From: Abyssibacter profundi
GTDB lineage: Bacteria > Pseudomonadota > Gammaproteobacteria > Nevskiales > OUC007
DNA length: 64,000 nt
Reading direction: 5' to 3'
NCBI RefSeq assembly: GCF_003151135.1
Contig: NZ_QEQK01000016.1
Location: 14,053-78,052 of the forward strand
The position numbers and the translations under genes were made by a program. A model generated the notes under the pieces. That model was not told where the DNA came from, searched no databases, and worked only from the letters and a program-made list of their open reading frames with translations. This document shows positions 16,777-25,916 of the stretch, in pieces. Each line of letters begins with the position of its first letter. Positions within the stretch are counted from its first letter, which is position 1.

Positions 16777-18906
16777 ATGGCCCTAACTTCCGCTACAAGA
16801 CCACGCAGCCGGTCGGCTGTGCAATGCCTGACTCGGCTGGCGCTGCTCGCCCTGGCCCTGGTCCCGTTGACCGCACCGGCCGAGGCCGTGCGCCAGGACC
16901 ACATCAACGCCGAACTGGTTGCCGCCACCACGGCCGCCGTGCCCGGCGAGACGCTGACCGTCGCCCTGCGACTGGAGCCGGACAAGCATTGGCACACCTA
17001 CTGGCGCAACCCAGGCGACTCTGGCCTGCCCACCCGCTTGCGTTGGGATGTTCCCGAATCCATCGAGCCGGGCCCCATTCTGTGGCCGTTCCCCGAGCGC
17101 CAGCCCATGGGCCCGCTGACCAACTTCGGCTACTCCGGCGAACATTTTCTGCTCACGGACATCCCGGTCCCCGCCGATTTCGATGCCGAGGAGCTGACCC
17201 TGGATGTCGCCGCCAGTTGGCTGGTCTGCGAAAACATCTGCATTCCAGGCTCGGCCGATCTGAACCTGACCCTGCCGGTGCAGGCCAGCGCCCAGCCCTC
17301 CCAATGGGCCAAGGCCCTGCAGCAGACCCGCAAGCGGGTGCCCACCCCGTTGACCGCACCTGCACAGTTCGCCGTGGACGGTGAGCACCTGCGGATTCAA
17401 CTCGCACCGGATGCATTGCCGGCCGGCGACTCGCTGGTGTACTTCCCGGCCACGACCGAACTGGCCAGCAATACCGACACCCCGGTGTTCCGCCACGGTG
17501 AGGCAGTCATCGACATCCGGGTGGAGACCAGCGAGTACCTGGGTGCGCTGCCGAAGGAATCCGAGCACGTGGTGGTCATCAACAACCAGCGTGCCGTGGT
17601 GTTCACGGCCCGGCAGATCGGCGCGGACGCGCTGATCCCGGTCGATGGTGGCAGCACCGCTGCCGCCGGCGATGCCAGCTTCAACCTGGGCCTGGCTCTG
17701 GTCTTCGCCCTGCTGGGCGGACTGATTCTGAATCTCATGCCCTGCGTCTTCCCGGTGCTGTCGATCAAGGCGGTGTCGGTGGCTCAGCAGTCTGGCAGCG
17801 CGGCCGGTGAGCGGCGGGTTCATGCGCTGTGCTACACGGCTGGTGTGGTGGGTGGATTCCTGGTGCTGGCCATTGCGCTCATCGCCCTGCGCGAGGCCGG
17901 CGAGCGTATTGGTTGGGGCTTCCAGCTGCAGTCGCCGGTGTTTGTCACCGTGCTGGCCTGGATCATGTTCGTGCTGGGCCTCAGCCTGGCCGGCGTGTTC
18001 GAGTTCGGCACGCGGCTGATGGGCATGGGTGATTCGCTCACGCATCAAGGTGGCCGGCGCGGCGCCCTGATGACCGGCCTGCTCGCCTGCCTGGTCGCCA
18101 CACCCTGCACGGCACCGTTCATGGGCCCGGCGATGGGCTTCGCCATCACCCAGCCGGCCATCGTGGCGCTGGCCGTGTTCGCCGCTCTCGGTCTGGGCAT
18201 GGCCCTGCCCTTTTTGCTGATCGGCTTCGTACCGGCTACCGCCAGGCTGTTACCGCGACCCGGCGCATGGATGCTGACCTTTAAGCAGCTCATGGCCTTT
18301 CCCATGTATGTCACGGCCATCTGGCTGATCTGGGTGCTGGGCCGGCAGACCGGCGTCAACGGCATGGCGGTCGGCCTGTTGGGTGTCGTGCTGATCGGCT
18401 TTGCGATCTGGCTCTGGAGCAAGCGCCCGCAGCAGGGACCTGCGCGCGTCGGCCTGGCCCTCGCCGCCTGGCTGGCCGTGGCCGGCAGCCTGGCGATGCT
18501 CGCGTCGCCATTGTTGCAACCGGCACCTGCCAGCGCTGCCCCCACCGACGTGGCCAGCGCCGCCGGCTGGGGCGTGTATGCCCCCGACACCGTCGCCGAA
18601 CTACAAGCCAAGGGCCAGCCCGTCTTCGTGAACCTGACGGCCGACTGGTGCGTGACCTGCCACGTCAATGAACGTGTCGCATTGAACACAGCGACTGTCG
18701 TGAATGCGATGGAACGCAGCGGCGTTGCGCGACTCAAAGGGGACTGGACCAATCGCGACCCTGTCATCACCGCCGTGCTGGAGCAGTACGACCGCACCGG
18801 AGTGCCGCTGTATCTGCTCTATCCGGGTGAAGCCGGTGCCGCACCGATGGTCCTGCCACAGATTCTGACCCCACAACGCGTCGTCGACGCCCTCGACACG
18901 CTTTAA
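16777..18906 (+). CDS. ScsB/DsbD-type thiol:disulfide reductase
   Basis: 709 residues from ATG 16777, which begins a signal peptide; a TTG lies 10 codons upstream. Order: periplasmic N-terminal domain with the pair in WLVCENICIPG; eight-helix DsbD core with redox cysteines in LNLMPCVFPVLSIK and VATPCTAPFMGPAMG; C-terminal thioredoxin domain with ADWCVTCHVNE. It passes electrons from cytoplasmic thioredoxin to periplasmic targets. Size and the N-terminal pair fit the ScsB subgroup, linked in other bacteria to copper tolerance and to reduction of peroxiredoxins. The next gene, 11 bases on, encodes a secreted redoxin that may be its client. Confidence 0.9.
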   Translation: MALTSATRPRSRSAVQCLTRLALLALALVPLTAPAEAVRQDHINAELVAATTAAVPGETLTVALRLEPDKHWHTYWRNPGDSGLPTRLRWDVPESIEPGPILWPFPERQPMGPLTNFGYSGEHFLLTDIPVPADFDAEELTLDVAASWLVCENICIPGSADLNLTLPVQASAQPSQWAKALQQTRKRVPTPLTAPAQFAVDGEHLRIQLAPDALPAGDSLVYFPATTELASNTDTPVFRHGEAVIDIRVETSEYLGALPKESEHVVVINNQRAVVFTARQIGADALIPVDGGSTAAAGDASFNLGLALVFALLGGLILNLMPCVFPVLSIKAVSVAQQSGSAAGERRVHALCYTAGVVGGFLVLAIALIALREAGERIGWGFQLQSPVFVTVLAWIMFVLGLSLAGVFEFGTRLMGMGDSLTHQGGRRGALMTGLLACLVATPCTAPFMGPAMGFAITQPAIVALAVFAALGLGMALPFLLIGFVPATARLLPRPGAWMLTFKQLMAFPMYVTAIWLIWVLGRQTGVNGMAVGLLGVVLIGFAIWLWSKRPQQGPARVGLALAAWLAVAGSLAMLASPLLQPAPASAAPTDVASAAGWGVYAPDTVAELQAKGQPVFVNLTADWCVTCHVNERVALNTATVVNAMERSGVARLKGDWTNRDPVITAVLEQYDRTGVPLYLLYPGEAGAAPMVLPQILTPQRVVDALDTL

Positions 18907-18917
18907 GGAGAATTACG

Positions 18918-19520
18918 ATGCGCACGCTGCTTGCTCCCATCGCCCTGCTCGCCCTGCTCGTCGGCACAGCACAGGCCAAGGTTGCGCCGGGGAACCCGGC
19001 ACCGGATTTCACCCTGCCCAGCGCGGACGGCTCCGACGTCTCGCTCAGCGACTTCGCAGGGAAGACCGTCATTCTTGAATGGACCAATCACGGCTGCCCG
19101 TTCGTCCAGAAGCACTACAAGAGCGGCAACATGCAGTCGCTGCAAACGCGTTACACCGGTGACGACGCCGTCTGGCTGTCCATCATCTCGTCGGCACCTG
19201 GCAAGCAGGGTCATGTCTCCGCCGACAAGGCGCTCACGCTAACCGAAGCACGCGACGCCAAGCCCACCCATGTGCTGCTGGATGAGGACGGCACGGTGGG
19301 TCGCCTGTACGGCGCCAAAACCACACCCCACATGTACATCATCGATTCCGACGGCACGATGATGGCCTACATGGGCGCTATCGACTCGATCCCCAGCGCC
19401 GACACGGCGGACATCGAACGCGCCACCAACTACGTGCAGACCTCCATGGCCGCCCTGGCCCAGGATCGCCTGCCCGACCCGGCCTCGACCAAGCCCTACG
19501 GCTGCTCGGTTAAGTATTAG
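18918..19520 (+). CDS. Exported thioredoxin-fold redoxin (AhpC/TSA type)
   Basis: 200 residues with a strong ribosome site AAGGAG and a signal peptide ending AQA. The redoxin fold starts APDFTLPSADGSDVSLSDFAGKTVIL and has a single active-site-like cysteine in WTNHGCPFVQKHY, plus a second in the C-terminal GCSVKY. The usual CxxC is absent. It closely follows the ScsB/DsbD-like gene, so it is probably a periplasmic peroxide- or thiol-handling partner reduced by it. Confidence 0.85.
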   Translation: MRTLLAPIALLALLVGTAQAKVAPGNPAPDFTLPSADGSDVSLSDFAGKTVILEWTNHGCPFVQKHYKSGNMQSLQTRYTGDDAVWLSIISSAPGKQGHVSADKALTLTEARDAKPTHVLLDEDGTVGRLYGAKTTPHMYIIDSDGTMMAYMGAIDSIPSADTADIERATNYVQTSMAALAQDRLPDPASTKPYGCSVKY

Positions 19521-19540
19521 CCGATCCGACATGCAGACCG

Positions 19541-19570
19541 GGGCCGGACGTTGGAGTCAGCGCCCGGCCC
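19541..19570. terminator. Weak hairpin between convergent redoxin and mgtC-like genes
   Basis: Seven-base GC stem GGGCCGG (19541-19547) with CCGGCCC (19564-19570) and a 16-base loop, located between convergent stops. No T-run on either strand, so termination activity is uncertain. Confidence 0.3.
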
Positions 19571-19584
19571 GTTCCGACAGAAGG

Positions 19585-20043
19585 CTAGTCACCGTTGTCG
19601 TGGCCCTTGGGGGTATCAAGCAGCGCGAGCACCCGCAGCACGGCCAGCGTCAGCAGCGTGACGCCCAGCGCCACGACCCAGGCCTCGACAGCGATGGTGA
19701 CGCCGATACCAGCAACCATGAGCAGCGACGCGGCCGTGGTCAGTCCGCGGACCCGGTTCTGGCCCGAGACAAAAATGGTGCCCGCGCCAAGAAAAGACAC
19801 ACCGGCGACGATGGCCTCGACAATACGAATGGGGTCGGTGCGCATGGCCTCGCCGGCTTCGTGGCTGAAGGTTTCGATGAGCAGATCCGACAGCCCCACC
19901 AGCAGCGCCGCCGCACCCCCCACCAGCATGTGGGTACGCAGGCCGGCCGCCTTGCGATCCGCCTCGCGCTCAAAGCCGACAAGGCCCGCCAGCACCATCG
20001 CGGCGGCCACCTTGCCAAGCAGGTAAAGCTCCTCGATCACCAC
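19585..20043 (-). CDS. MgtC/SapB family membrane protein
   Basis: 152 residues with four to five hydrophobic segments and family motifs GLVGFEREADRKAAGLRTHMLV near the N-terminus and GVSFLGAGTIF in the middle. MgtC in pathogens modulates F-ATPase and adaptation to low magnesium; the C-terminal domain of classical MgtC is absent, as in the shorter SapB group. It is the last gene of a minus-strand run NfeD, slipin, small exported protein, this gene, and overlaps its neighbour by 7 bases. Confidence 0.85.
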   Translation of the reverse strand: MVIEELYLLGKVAAAMVLAGLVGFEREADRKAAGLRTHMLVGGAAALLVGLSDLLIETFSHEAGEAMRTDPIRIVEAIVAGVSFLGAGTIFVSGQNRVRGLTTAASLLMVAGIGVTIAVEAWVVALGVTLLTLAVLRVLALLDTPKGHDNGD

Positions 20044-20534
20044 GCAGGCGGGCTGTCGCGCCGGCCATCGAGATAGGCCTGCAAGGCCAGCAGGTCGTCC
20101 AGCCGGGCCTCGACGGCCGGCCAGTCCCGCCGACTCTGGCGACGCTGATTGCGCTGGGCTTCCAGCGTGTCGCGGGCGTCGACATACTCGCGCTGATCCA
20201 ACATGCCGGCGGCACGCAGATCCTTGATCTGCTCCAGCTGTTGCTGCAGGGCGGGAACATCCGCATCGGGCCGTTGCAGCTGGGTCATCGCCTCCCGGAT
20301 CCGCAGGCCATGAGCACGGTAGGCGGCGACGCTGCTGTAACCAGCGCTGGTCACACGGGCCTGCGCCGCCTCCACCAGCTGCCCGCCCTCACCCGCAGAG
20401 GGCTGCACGGCATGTACGGCCAGCCGGGTCTGCATCCATCGCTGGACCTCCTGGTCGCTCAACCCGCCGCCGGAGGCCATGGCCAGCAGCGGCGCGGCGA
20501 CCAGGGCGAGCATGAGGCCGCGCGAGCCCATCAT
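20037..20534 (-). CDS. Small exported helical protein between slipin and MgtC genes
   Basis: 165 residues with a signal peptide ([16 protein letters not shown]) and an otherwise helical, Gln/Arg/Ala-rich sequence (for example [38 protein letters not shown]), probably coiled coil. No family recognised. The start overlaps the slipin stop as ATGA, and its own end overlaps the MgtC start, so it is cotranslated with membrane-organising proteins and likely acts in the periplasm beside them. Confidence 0.65.
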   Translation of the reverse strand: MMGSRGLMLALVAAPLLAMASGGGLSDQEVQRWMQTRLAVHAVQPSAGEGGQLVEAAQARVTSAGYSSVAAYRAHGLRIREAMTQLQRPDADVPALQQQLEQIKDLRAAGMLDQREYVDARDTLEAQRNQRRQSRRDWPAVEARLDDLLALQAYLDGRRDSPPAW

Positions 20535-21295
20535 TCGTCAGAGTTGAGCTTGGCCATCAATGGTTTGATCAGGTCCATGGGCAGCGGGAAGATGATCGTG
20601 GAGTTCTGCCCACTGCTGCCGGTGGTGACATCGAGCAGGGTCTGGAGGTAACGCAGCTGCATGGCCTGGGGTTCCAGCGCCAGTGCCTTGGCGGCTTCGG
20701 TGAGTTTTTCCGCCGCCTGCTGCTCACCTTCGGCGTGAATGACCTTGGCGCGCCGCGAACGCTCGGCCTCGGCCTGGCGGGCGATGGCGCGAATCATCGA
20801 TTCGTCGAGATCCACATGCTTGATCTCGACGTTCGAGACCTTGATGCCCCAGGCATCGGTGTGGCGATCGAGAATGGCCTGGATGTCCTGGTTGAGCTTG
20901 TCGCGCTCGGTGAGCATGTCGTCCAACTCATGCTGGCCCAGCACCGAGCGCAACGTGGTCTGGGCGAGCTGGCTTGTGGCCGCGTAGTACTGCTCGACCT
21001 GCAGCGTGGCCTTGCCGGCATCCACGACACGGAAGTACACCACGGCGTTGACCTTGACCGAGACATTGTCGCGGGAGATCACGTCCTGGGTCGGCACGTC
21101 CATGACGATGACCCGCATATCGACCTTCATCATCTTCTGCAGGAATGGGATGACGAGGATCAGGCCGGGGCCCTTGGTCCCGGTGTAGCGGCCCAGGGTA
21201 AAAATCACCCCACGCTCGTACTCGTTGAGAATCTTGATCGCGGACGCGAGCAGCGCGACAACCGCGAAGACGAAAATGCTGATCAATGGGGTCAT
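20531..21295 (-). CDS. Slipin / SPFH-domain membrane protein
   Basis: 254 residues: one N-terminal membrane hairpin ([18 protein letters not shown]), then the SPFH/Band 7 domain ([48 protein letters not shown]) and a coiled-coil oligomerisation region rich in EAE and [21 protein letters not shown]. This is the stomatin/slipin type that forms large membrane cages and typically pairs with NfeD, encoded 36 bases upstream. The pair is a classic conserved operon. Confidence 0.93.
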   Translation of the reverse strand: MTPLISIFVFAVVALLASAIKILNEYERGVIFTLGRYTGTKGPGLILVIPFLQKMMKVDMRVIVMDVPTQDVISRDNVSVKVNAVVYFRVVDAGKATLQVEQYYAATSQLAQTTLRSVLGQHELDDMLTERDKLNQDIQAILDRHTDAWGIKVSNVEIKHVDLDESMIRAIARQAEAERSRRAKVIHAEGEQQAAEKLTEAAKALALEPQAMQLRYLQTLLDVTTGSSGQNSTIIFPLPMDLIKPLMAKLNSDE

Positions 21296-21331
21296 GCGAA
21301 CTCTCCGTCGAAAAGATCGTGCCGTTCGAAA

Positions 21332-22744
21332 TCAGTGTTGGGCGGTGGCCCGAACCGGTTCGACCTGTAACTCCAGGCCCTCGCGGTCGATCACGCGAAA
21401 CCGTTCGCCCGCCTCCAGAGGGGCGGTGGGGCGGATCTTCCAGGTCTCACCCGCCACGATCGACCAACCGGCCTCGCCCGCCGCCAGCGGGGTATCGGCA
21501 ACGCCGCACTCACCGGCCAGCGCCTCGGAGGCGGTGGAGATCGGCGCGCGACGGGATCGGGCAAACATCCAGGCGCTGAGCACCATCCCTGCGCAGCCCA
21601 CCGTGGCAATGCCGCCAATGACCCCGAGGTTAACGCCATAGCCGGGCACATCGGTGTCCATAAGCATGATAGAGCCGAAGACAAACGCCGCCAGGCCTCC
21701 CAGCCCCAGTGCACCAAAACTGGGCGCAAAGGCCTCGGCGACCATCAGTGCCAGGCCCAGCGCCATGAGAGCCAGACCGGCGTAATTAATCGGCAGCGCC
21801 TGAAAGGCGAACAAGGCCAGCAACAAGGCGATGGAGCCCACCACACCGGGCACGATGGCGCCCGGGCTGTAGCCCTCCAGCAGCAGGCCGTAGATGCCGA
21901 TCATCATCAGGATGTAGGCCACCGTCGGGTTGGTGATGATCGATAGCAGCTCGACCCGCCAGTCAGGCTCCACGCGCTGTAGCGTCAGGCCCTCGGTCGC
22001 CAGCGTGACCGAACCGGTGGCCAGCTCCACGGTCCGCCCGTCGATGGCCGCCAAGAGTTCAGGAATGCTCGCGGCCACCAGATCAATGACGTTGTCCGCC
22101 AGCGCCGCATCGGCCGACAGGCTGACGCCTTCGCGCACGGCCCGTTCGGCCCAGTCCGCATTGCGCCCCCGACGCTCGGCCAGCCCGCGGATATACGCCA
22201 CGGCATCGTTCACCGCCTTGCGCCGCGAGGCCGTGCCGGCCGGGGCCACCTCGTCCGGCTGGCTCGCCGGCTGAGCGTCACCAGCCGATTCGTCATCCGA
22301 CGCGGGCTCGGGCTGCTCCGCTCCGGGCTGGGTCGGCGCGCCACCGGGTGAGCCGCCGACCGGAATCGGTGTCGCCGCGCCCAGATTGGTGGCCGGCGCC
22401 ATGGCCGCCACATGACTGGCGTAGAGAATGTAGGTTCCGGCACTGGCCGCACGTGAGCCTGATGGCGACACATAGGTCACCACCGGAATCGGGCTGGCCA
22501 GGATGCGCTTGATGATGTCGCGCATGGCGCTGTCCAGGCCGCCGGGCGTGTCCAGCTCCAGGATCAACAGCCGCGCCCCGGCATCGATGGCGTCGTCCAG
22601 CGCACCCTCGAAGTAGGCCGCCGTGGCCGGACTGATGGCATCGTCCAGCGCGACAACAACAGCCTGTCCGGCGCCCTGGGCCCGGGTCGATGTGGCGGTG
22701 AGCGCGAGGCTCCATCCGCAAAGAAGAATGGCGATCCATCGCAT
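21332..22744 (-). CDS. NfeD family protein with ClpP-like serine protease domain
   Basis: 470 residues: signal peptide, an N-terminal ClpP-class protease domain with LILELDTPGGLDSAMRDIIKRI and the region SPSGSRAASAGTYILYASHVAAMAPATN (probable nucleophile serine in SAG), an Ala/Pro/Glu-rich insert, four to five membrane helices and a C-terminal OB-fold NfeD domain (GEAGWSIVAGETWKIRP). This is the long NfeD1b form. It cleaves hydrophobic stretches in membrane-associated partners and works with slipin. It starts the operon. Confidence 0.92.
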   Translation of the reverse strand: MRWIAILLCGWSLALTATSTRAQGAGQAVVVALDDAISPATAAYFEGALDDAIDAGARLLILELDTPGGLDSAMRDIIKRILASPIPVVTYVSPSGSRAASAGTYILYASHVAAMAPATNLGAATPIPVGGSPGGAPTQPGAEQPEPASDDESAGDAQPASQPDEVAPAGTASRRKAVNDAVAYIRGLAERRGRNADWAERAVREGVSLSADAALADNVIDLVAASIPELLAAIDGRTVELATGSVTLATEGLTLQRVEPDWRVELLSIITNPTVAYILMMIGIYGLLLEGYSPGAIVPGVVGSIALLLALFAFQALPINYAGLALMALGLALMVAEAFAPSFGALGLGGLAAFVFGSIMLMDTDVPGYGVNLGVIGGIATVGCAGMVLSAWMFARSRRAPISTASEALAGECGVADTPLAAGEAGWSIVAGETWKIRPTAPLEAGERFRVIDREGLELQVEPVRATAQH

Positions 22745-22904
22745 GCAATCAGACTACCACCGTCGTCGGCCCTGCGCCGCTCGTGCATGGCGCGTCATCA
22801 AAGGTTCATGCAACAGGACGCACTCGCGCCTGAAATCGGGATGACAACGACGCGCTCATCTGCCACTGTCAGCGCTCTCCACTGCGTGCCTCCAACCTGC
22901 GCCC

Positions 22905-23552
22905 ATGAGCGTCACCTACTCCGCTGGCGAAGAGATCGCCAACACCGTGACCCACGGCCTCGGGGCCGTGCTCGGCATTGCTGGCCTGGCGGTCCTGGTC
23001 GGTTTCGCTGTCCCCACCGGCGATGTGAAACTCATCGTCGGTTGCTCGGTCTTCGGCGGGACGCTGATCCTGACCTACGCGGCTTCGGCGCTGTACCACG
23101 GCATACCGATTCCTTCGGCCAAGCCCGTGCTCAAAGCCATCGACCATGCGTCGATCTACCTGCTGATCGCGGGCACCTACACGCCCTTCACCCTGTCGGT
23201 GCTGGAGCCACCCTGGGGATGGAGCCTGTTCGCGGTAGTCTGGAGCCTTGCCGGCCTTGGCGTGATCTTCAAAATCTTCACCGCCGGGCGCTACGAATGG
23301 TTCTCGGTGGCGCTTTACCTCGGCATGGGCTGGGTGGCCATTGTCGCCACCAAGCCGATTCTGGAGCTATTCCCCAGAGAGGGCATCGCGTTAATGGTCG
23401 GAGGCGGCTTGGCCTACACCCTGGGCGTGGCGTTTTATCTGTGGCGGTCGATGCGCTATCACCATGCGATCTGGCATTTGTTCGTGATCACCGGCAGCGT
23501 GCTGCACTACTTTGCCGTGTTGCTCTATGTCATCCCATTGGAGCGCGCCTAG
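22905..23552 (+). CDS. Hemolysin III family (PAQR-like) membrane protein
   Basis: 215 residues with seven hydrophobic segments. The PAQR/hemolysin III histidines and acid residues are present: EIANTVTHGLG, ASALYHG, DHASIYLLIAGTYTPF and HAIWHLFV near the end. In E. coli the homologue (YqfA/TrhA) affects membrane energetics and fluidity. Divergently transcribed from the NfeD operon, with 160 bases between them. Confidence 0.92.
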   Translation: MSVTYSAGEEIANTVTHGLGAVLGIAGLAVLVGFAVPTGDVKLIVGCSVFGGTLILTYAASALYHGIPIPSAKPVLKAIDHASIYLLIAGTYTPFTLSVLEPPWGWSLFAVVWSLAGLGVIFKIFTAGRYEWFSVALYLGMGWVAIVATKPILELFPREGIALMVGGGLAYTLGVAFYLWRSMRYHHAIWHLFVITGSVLHYFAVLLYVIPLERA

Positions 23553-23606
23553 GCGTGTCGGACCGGGCACGAATCCAACGTTCGAAACCCGACGAATAAC
23601 AGGGGC

Positions 23607-24215
23607 ATGACGCCCCCATCCGCCAGACGCCCCCGCACGCCCCGCGCCCTGCGACAATCGATCGTCCGGCGCGCCCCGGAAATCGAACGCAGGGCGTTTG
23701 CCCGGTTTTCGAGACGCAATCGATGGGGCGTGCAGATCACCCGCCTGCTGCCGGTGCTGCTGGGCCTATCCATTGCGTTGTGGGCGTTCGCACCGCTGCA
23801 AGTCATGCGCGTTCTGACCCCCTATGTGGGCGCCGCGGCCCTGGTCTGCGCCGGGCTATACCTGTTTCGGGTGCTCGCACGCATCGGACATTTCTCCAAT
23901 GAACACCTGTCCGCCCTGCCCGACAGCGCCCGCCCCGCGCTGCTCCGCCTCAAACGGTCGCTGTACAAGATGGCCTACGTGCTCATCGGCGTCCTGATCA
24001 TGGCCGGCGGGTACTTCTACCTGTCCGCCACCGTGCTGCGCGAGGCCCACTCGCTAACCGAACCCGGCCTGCTATGGACCCTGCCCATCGGGGGCTTGGT
24101 GCTGTCGATCTTCTTCGGCGAGGCTGTTACACGCCTGATCGAGGTAGTGGAAGAGGCCATGGAGCAAATTGCCGCCGAAACAGACGGGGCACCACGGCGC
24201 GAGGCTTCCGAATAA
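23607..24215 (+). CDS. Membrane protein of unknown function
   Basis: 202 residues with a basic, Arg/Pro-rich N-terminus (about 40 residues) followed by four hydrophobic segments near 48-66, 72-92, 122-143 and 153-174. The C-terminus is acidic (LIEVVEEAMEQIAAE). No family motif recognised. It lies 54 bases past the hemolysin III gene and 19 before a ParA-like gene, in the same direction, and may be cotranscribed. Confidence 0.65.
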   Translation: MTPPSARRPRTPRALRQSIVRRAPEIERRAFARFSRRNRWGVQITRLLPVLLGLSIALWAFAPLQVMRVLTPYVGAAALVCAGLYLFRVLARIGHFSNEHLSALPDSARPALLRLKRSLYKMAYVLIGVLIMAGGYFYLSATVLREAHSLTEPGLLWTLPIGGLVLSIFFGEAVTRLIEVVEEAMEQIAAETDGAPRREASE

Positions 24216-24234
24216 GCCGTTTAGAATGCGCGCC

Positions 24235-24984
24235 ATGCAGACTCTCGCGCTCTACCACCTAAAAGGCGGCGTCGGTAAAACCGCGGCGGCGGTCAATCTG
24301 GCGTATCTGGCCGCTCGCGACGGCTACCCCACTCTGTTCTGGGATTTAGACCCGCAGGGTGCCGGGAGCTGGTATCTGGAGTCCGCCCCCGGGCAGACGA
24401 TCGACGCCGCCAAGCTGGTCAAGGGCAAGCTGGCGGTGGGCCGGCTGGTGCGACCGACACGCTTTGAAAATCTGTCGCTGATGCCCGCAGATTTCTCGCT
24501 GCGTTATCTGGATATTCTGCTACGCAAAGTCCAGGGTCAGGATGCCCTCAAGCGGCTGCTGGCACCGTTCCGCGAGATGTTCACGCTGGTGGTGCTGGAC
24601 TGTCCGCCCAGCCTGTCGCATCTGGCCGCCAATATCTTCGCCGCCGCCGATGCGGTGGCCGTACCCATCGTGCCCAGCCATTTGTCGGTGCGGGCCTTCG
24701 AGATCGTGCATCAGGAATACAAAGCCCTGGGCCACAAACCGCGACGCCTGCACCCGTTCTTTTCGATGGTGGACCGACGTCGGCGACTGCACAACGCCTT
24801 GCTGGCCGAAACGCCCAAGCGACTGAAACGACGCATGGACGCGGTGATCCCCTACGCATCGGTCATCGAACAAATGGGGGAGGAACGCGCCCCGCTAGGC
24901 GCGTTTGCACCGCGCCACCCGGCCGCCCAGGCCTATGAATCGCTCTGGTCCGATCTGCGTGCTCGCATGGGCGAGTTCGCCTGA
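24235..24984 (+). CDS. Orphan ParA/MinD-type ATPase
   Basis: 249 residues. A deviant Walker A motif (HLKGGVGKTAAAVNLAYLA) lies at the extreme N-terminus, followed by LFWDLDPQGAGSWYL and LVVLDCPPSLSHLA, which define the ParA family. There is no ParB, MinE or chemosensory partner nearby, so the cargo is unknown. ParA-like orphans position chromosomes, chemoreceptors, carboxysomes or storage granules. The basic C-terminal half (KRLKRRMDAVIPYASVIEQMGEERAPL) contains the usual contact region. Confidence 0.85.
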   Translation: MQTLALYHLKGGVGKTAAAVNLAYLAARDGYPTLFWDLDPQGAGSWYLESAPGQTIDAAKLVKGKLAVGRLVRPTRFENLSLMPADFSLRYLDILLRKVQGQDALKRLLAPFREMFTLVVLDCPPSLSHLAANIFAAADAVAVPIVPSHLSVRAFEIVHQEYKALGHKPRRLHPFFSMVDRRRRLHNALLAETPKRLKRRMDAVIPYASVIEQMGEERAPLGAFAPRHPAAQAYESLWSDLRARMGEFA

Positions 24985-25077
24985 CGATGGGCCGCCGCGC
25001 CTCCGCCTTTGGGTGGGCCGCGTCGGCGGGCCCGGTGGTAGGCTTGCGCTCCGATTCACAGAGCACAGAACAAGAAC

Positions 25078-25845
25078 ATGAAGCTGAGCAACAGCACAGT
25101 GCTGGTTACTGGAGGGAGTTCCGGGTTGGGAGGCGCGACGGTCCGTGCGCTGGTCGAAGCCGGCGCCAAGGTCGTGATCGCCGATGTGAACATCGCGGCC
25201 GGCGAGGCGCTGGCCGCCGAGCTGGGCGACGCCGCACGGTTCGTCCCCACGGATGTCACCGACGAGGCGGCCGCCCGCACCGCGGTCGACGCTGCCGTCA
25301 CGCTGGGCGGCCGCATTGACGGCCTGATTAACTGCGCCGGTATTGTCGTGGCCAGCAAGGCAGTTGGGCGTCAGGGCCCACATGACCTGGCCAGCTTCAC
25401 CCGCTGCATCCAGATCAATCTGATTGGCAGCTTCAACATGATTCGCCTGGCGGCCGCCGCCATGCAGGCGCAAGACGCCAACGACGCCGGCGAGCGCGGC
25501 GTCATCATCAACACGGCTTCGGTCGCAGCCTATGACGGCCAGATCGGCCAGGCCGCCTATGCGGCATCGAAAGCCGGCGTGGTCGGCATGACCTTGCCGC
25601 TGGCTCGCGAGTTCGCCAAGACGGGCATTCGCGTGCTGACCATCGCACCGGGCCTGTTCGAAACCCCGATGATGGATGACCTGCCCGAAGCGGCCCGCGA
25701 GGCGCTCGGGCAAATGACTCCGTTTCCGGCCCGGCTCGGCAAGCCGCAGGAGTTCGCGGCACTGGCCTGTCACGCGCTGGGCAATACCATGTTGAATGGC
25801 GAAACCATCCGGCTAGACGGGGCGATCCGCCTGCCGCCCAAGTAG
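25078..25845 (+). CDS. Short-chain dehydrogenase (3-hydroxyacyl-CoA dehydrogenase type, HSD10-like)
   Basis: 255 residues. The NAD motif is [25 protein letters not shown], the serine in [11 protein letters not shown] and the YAASKAG catalytic pair all follow. Conserved stretches such as [11 protein letters not shown] and [12 protein letters not shown] suit the 3-hydroxyacyl-CoA/2-methyl-3-hydroxybutyryl-CoA dehydrogenase branch rather than FabG. The thiolase gene downstream supports a role in beta-oxidation or branched acyl-CoA breakdown. Confidence 0.85.
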   Translation: MKLSNSTVLVTGGSSGLGGATVRALVEAGAKVVIADVNIAAGEALAAELGDAARFVPTDVTDEAAARTAVDAAVTLGGRIDGLINCAGIVVASKAVGRQGPHDLASFTRCIQINLIGSFNMIRLAAAAMQAQDANDAGERGVIINTASVAAYDGQIGQAAYAASKAGVVGMTLPLAREFAKTGIRVLTIAPGLFETPMMDDLPEAAREALGQMTPFPARLGKPQEFAALACHALGNTMLNGETIRLDGAIRLPPK

Positions 25846-25860
25846 GACACCGAACCCACG

Positions 25861-25882
25861 CCGCCGGGCGAACGCCCGGCGA
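25861..25882 (+). other. Hairpin between the SDR and thiolase genes
   Basis: An 8-bp perfect stem CGCCGGGC/GCCCGGCG with a 4-base loop sits 17 bases past the SDR stop and about 35 before the thiolase start. No T-run follows, so it is more likely an mRNA processing or stabilising element than a full terminator. Confidence 0.5.
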
Positions 25883-25916
25883 CAAGCAACGAATTCAATA
25901 GTTGAGAGGACACAGA

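Noticed and set aside
16783-18048. Minus-strand open frame of 421 codons
   Set aside because: Opposite the ScsB/DsbD gene, low-complexity Gln/His/Gly-rich sequence, no recognised motif.
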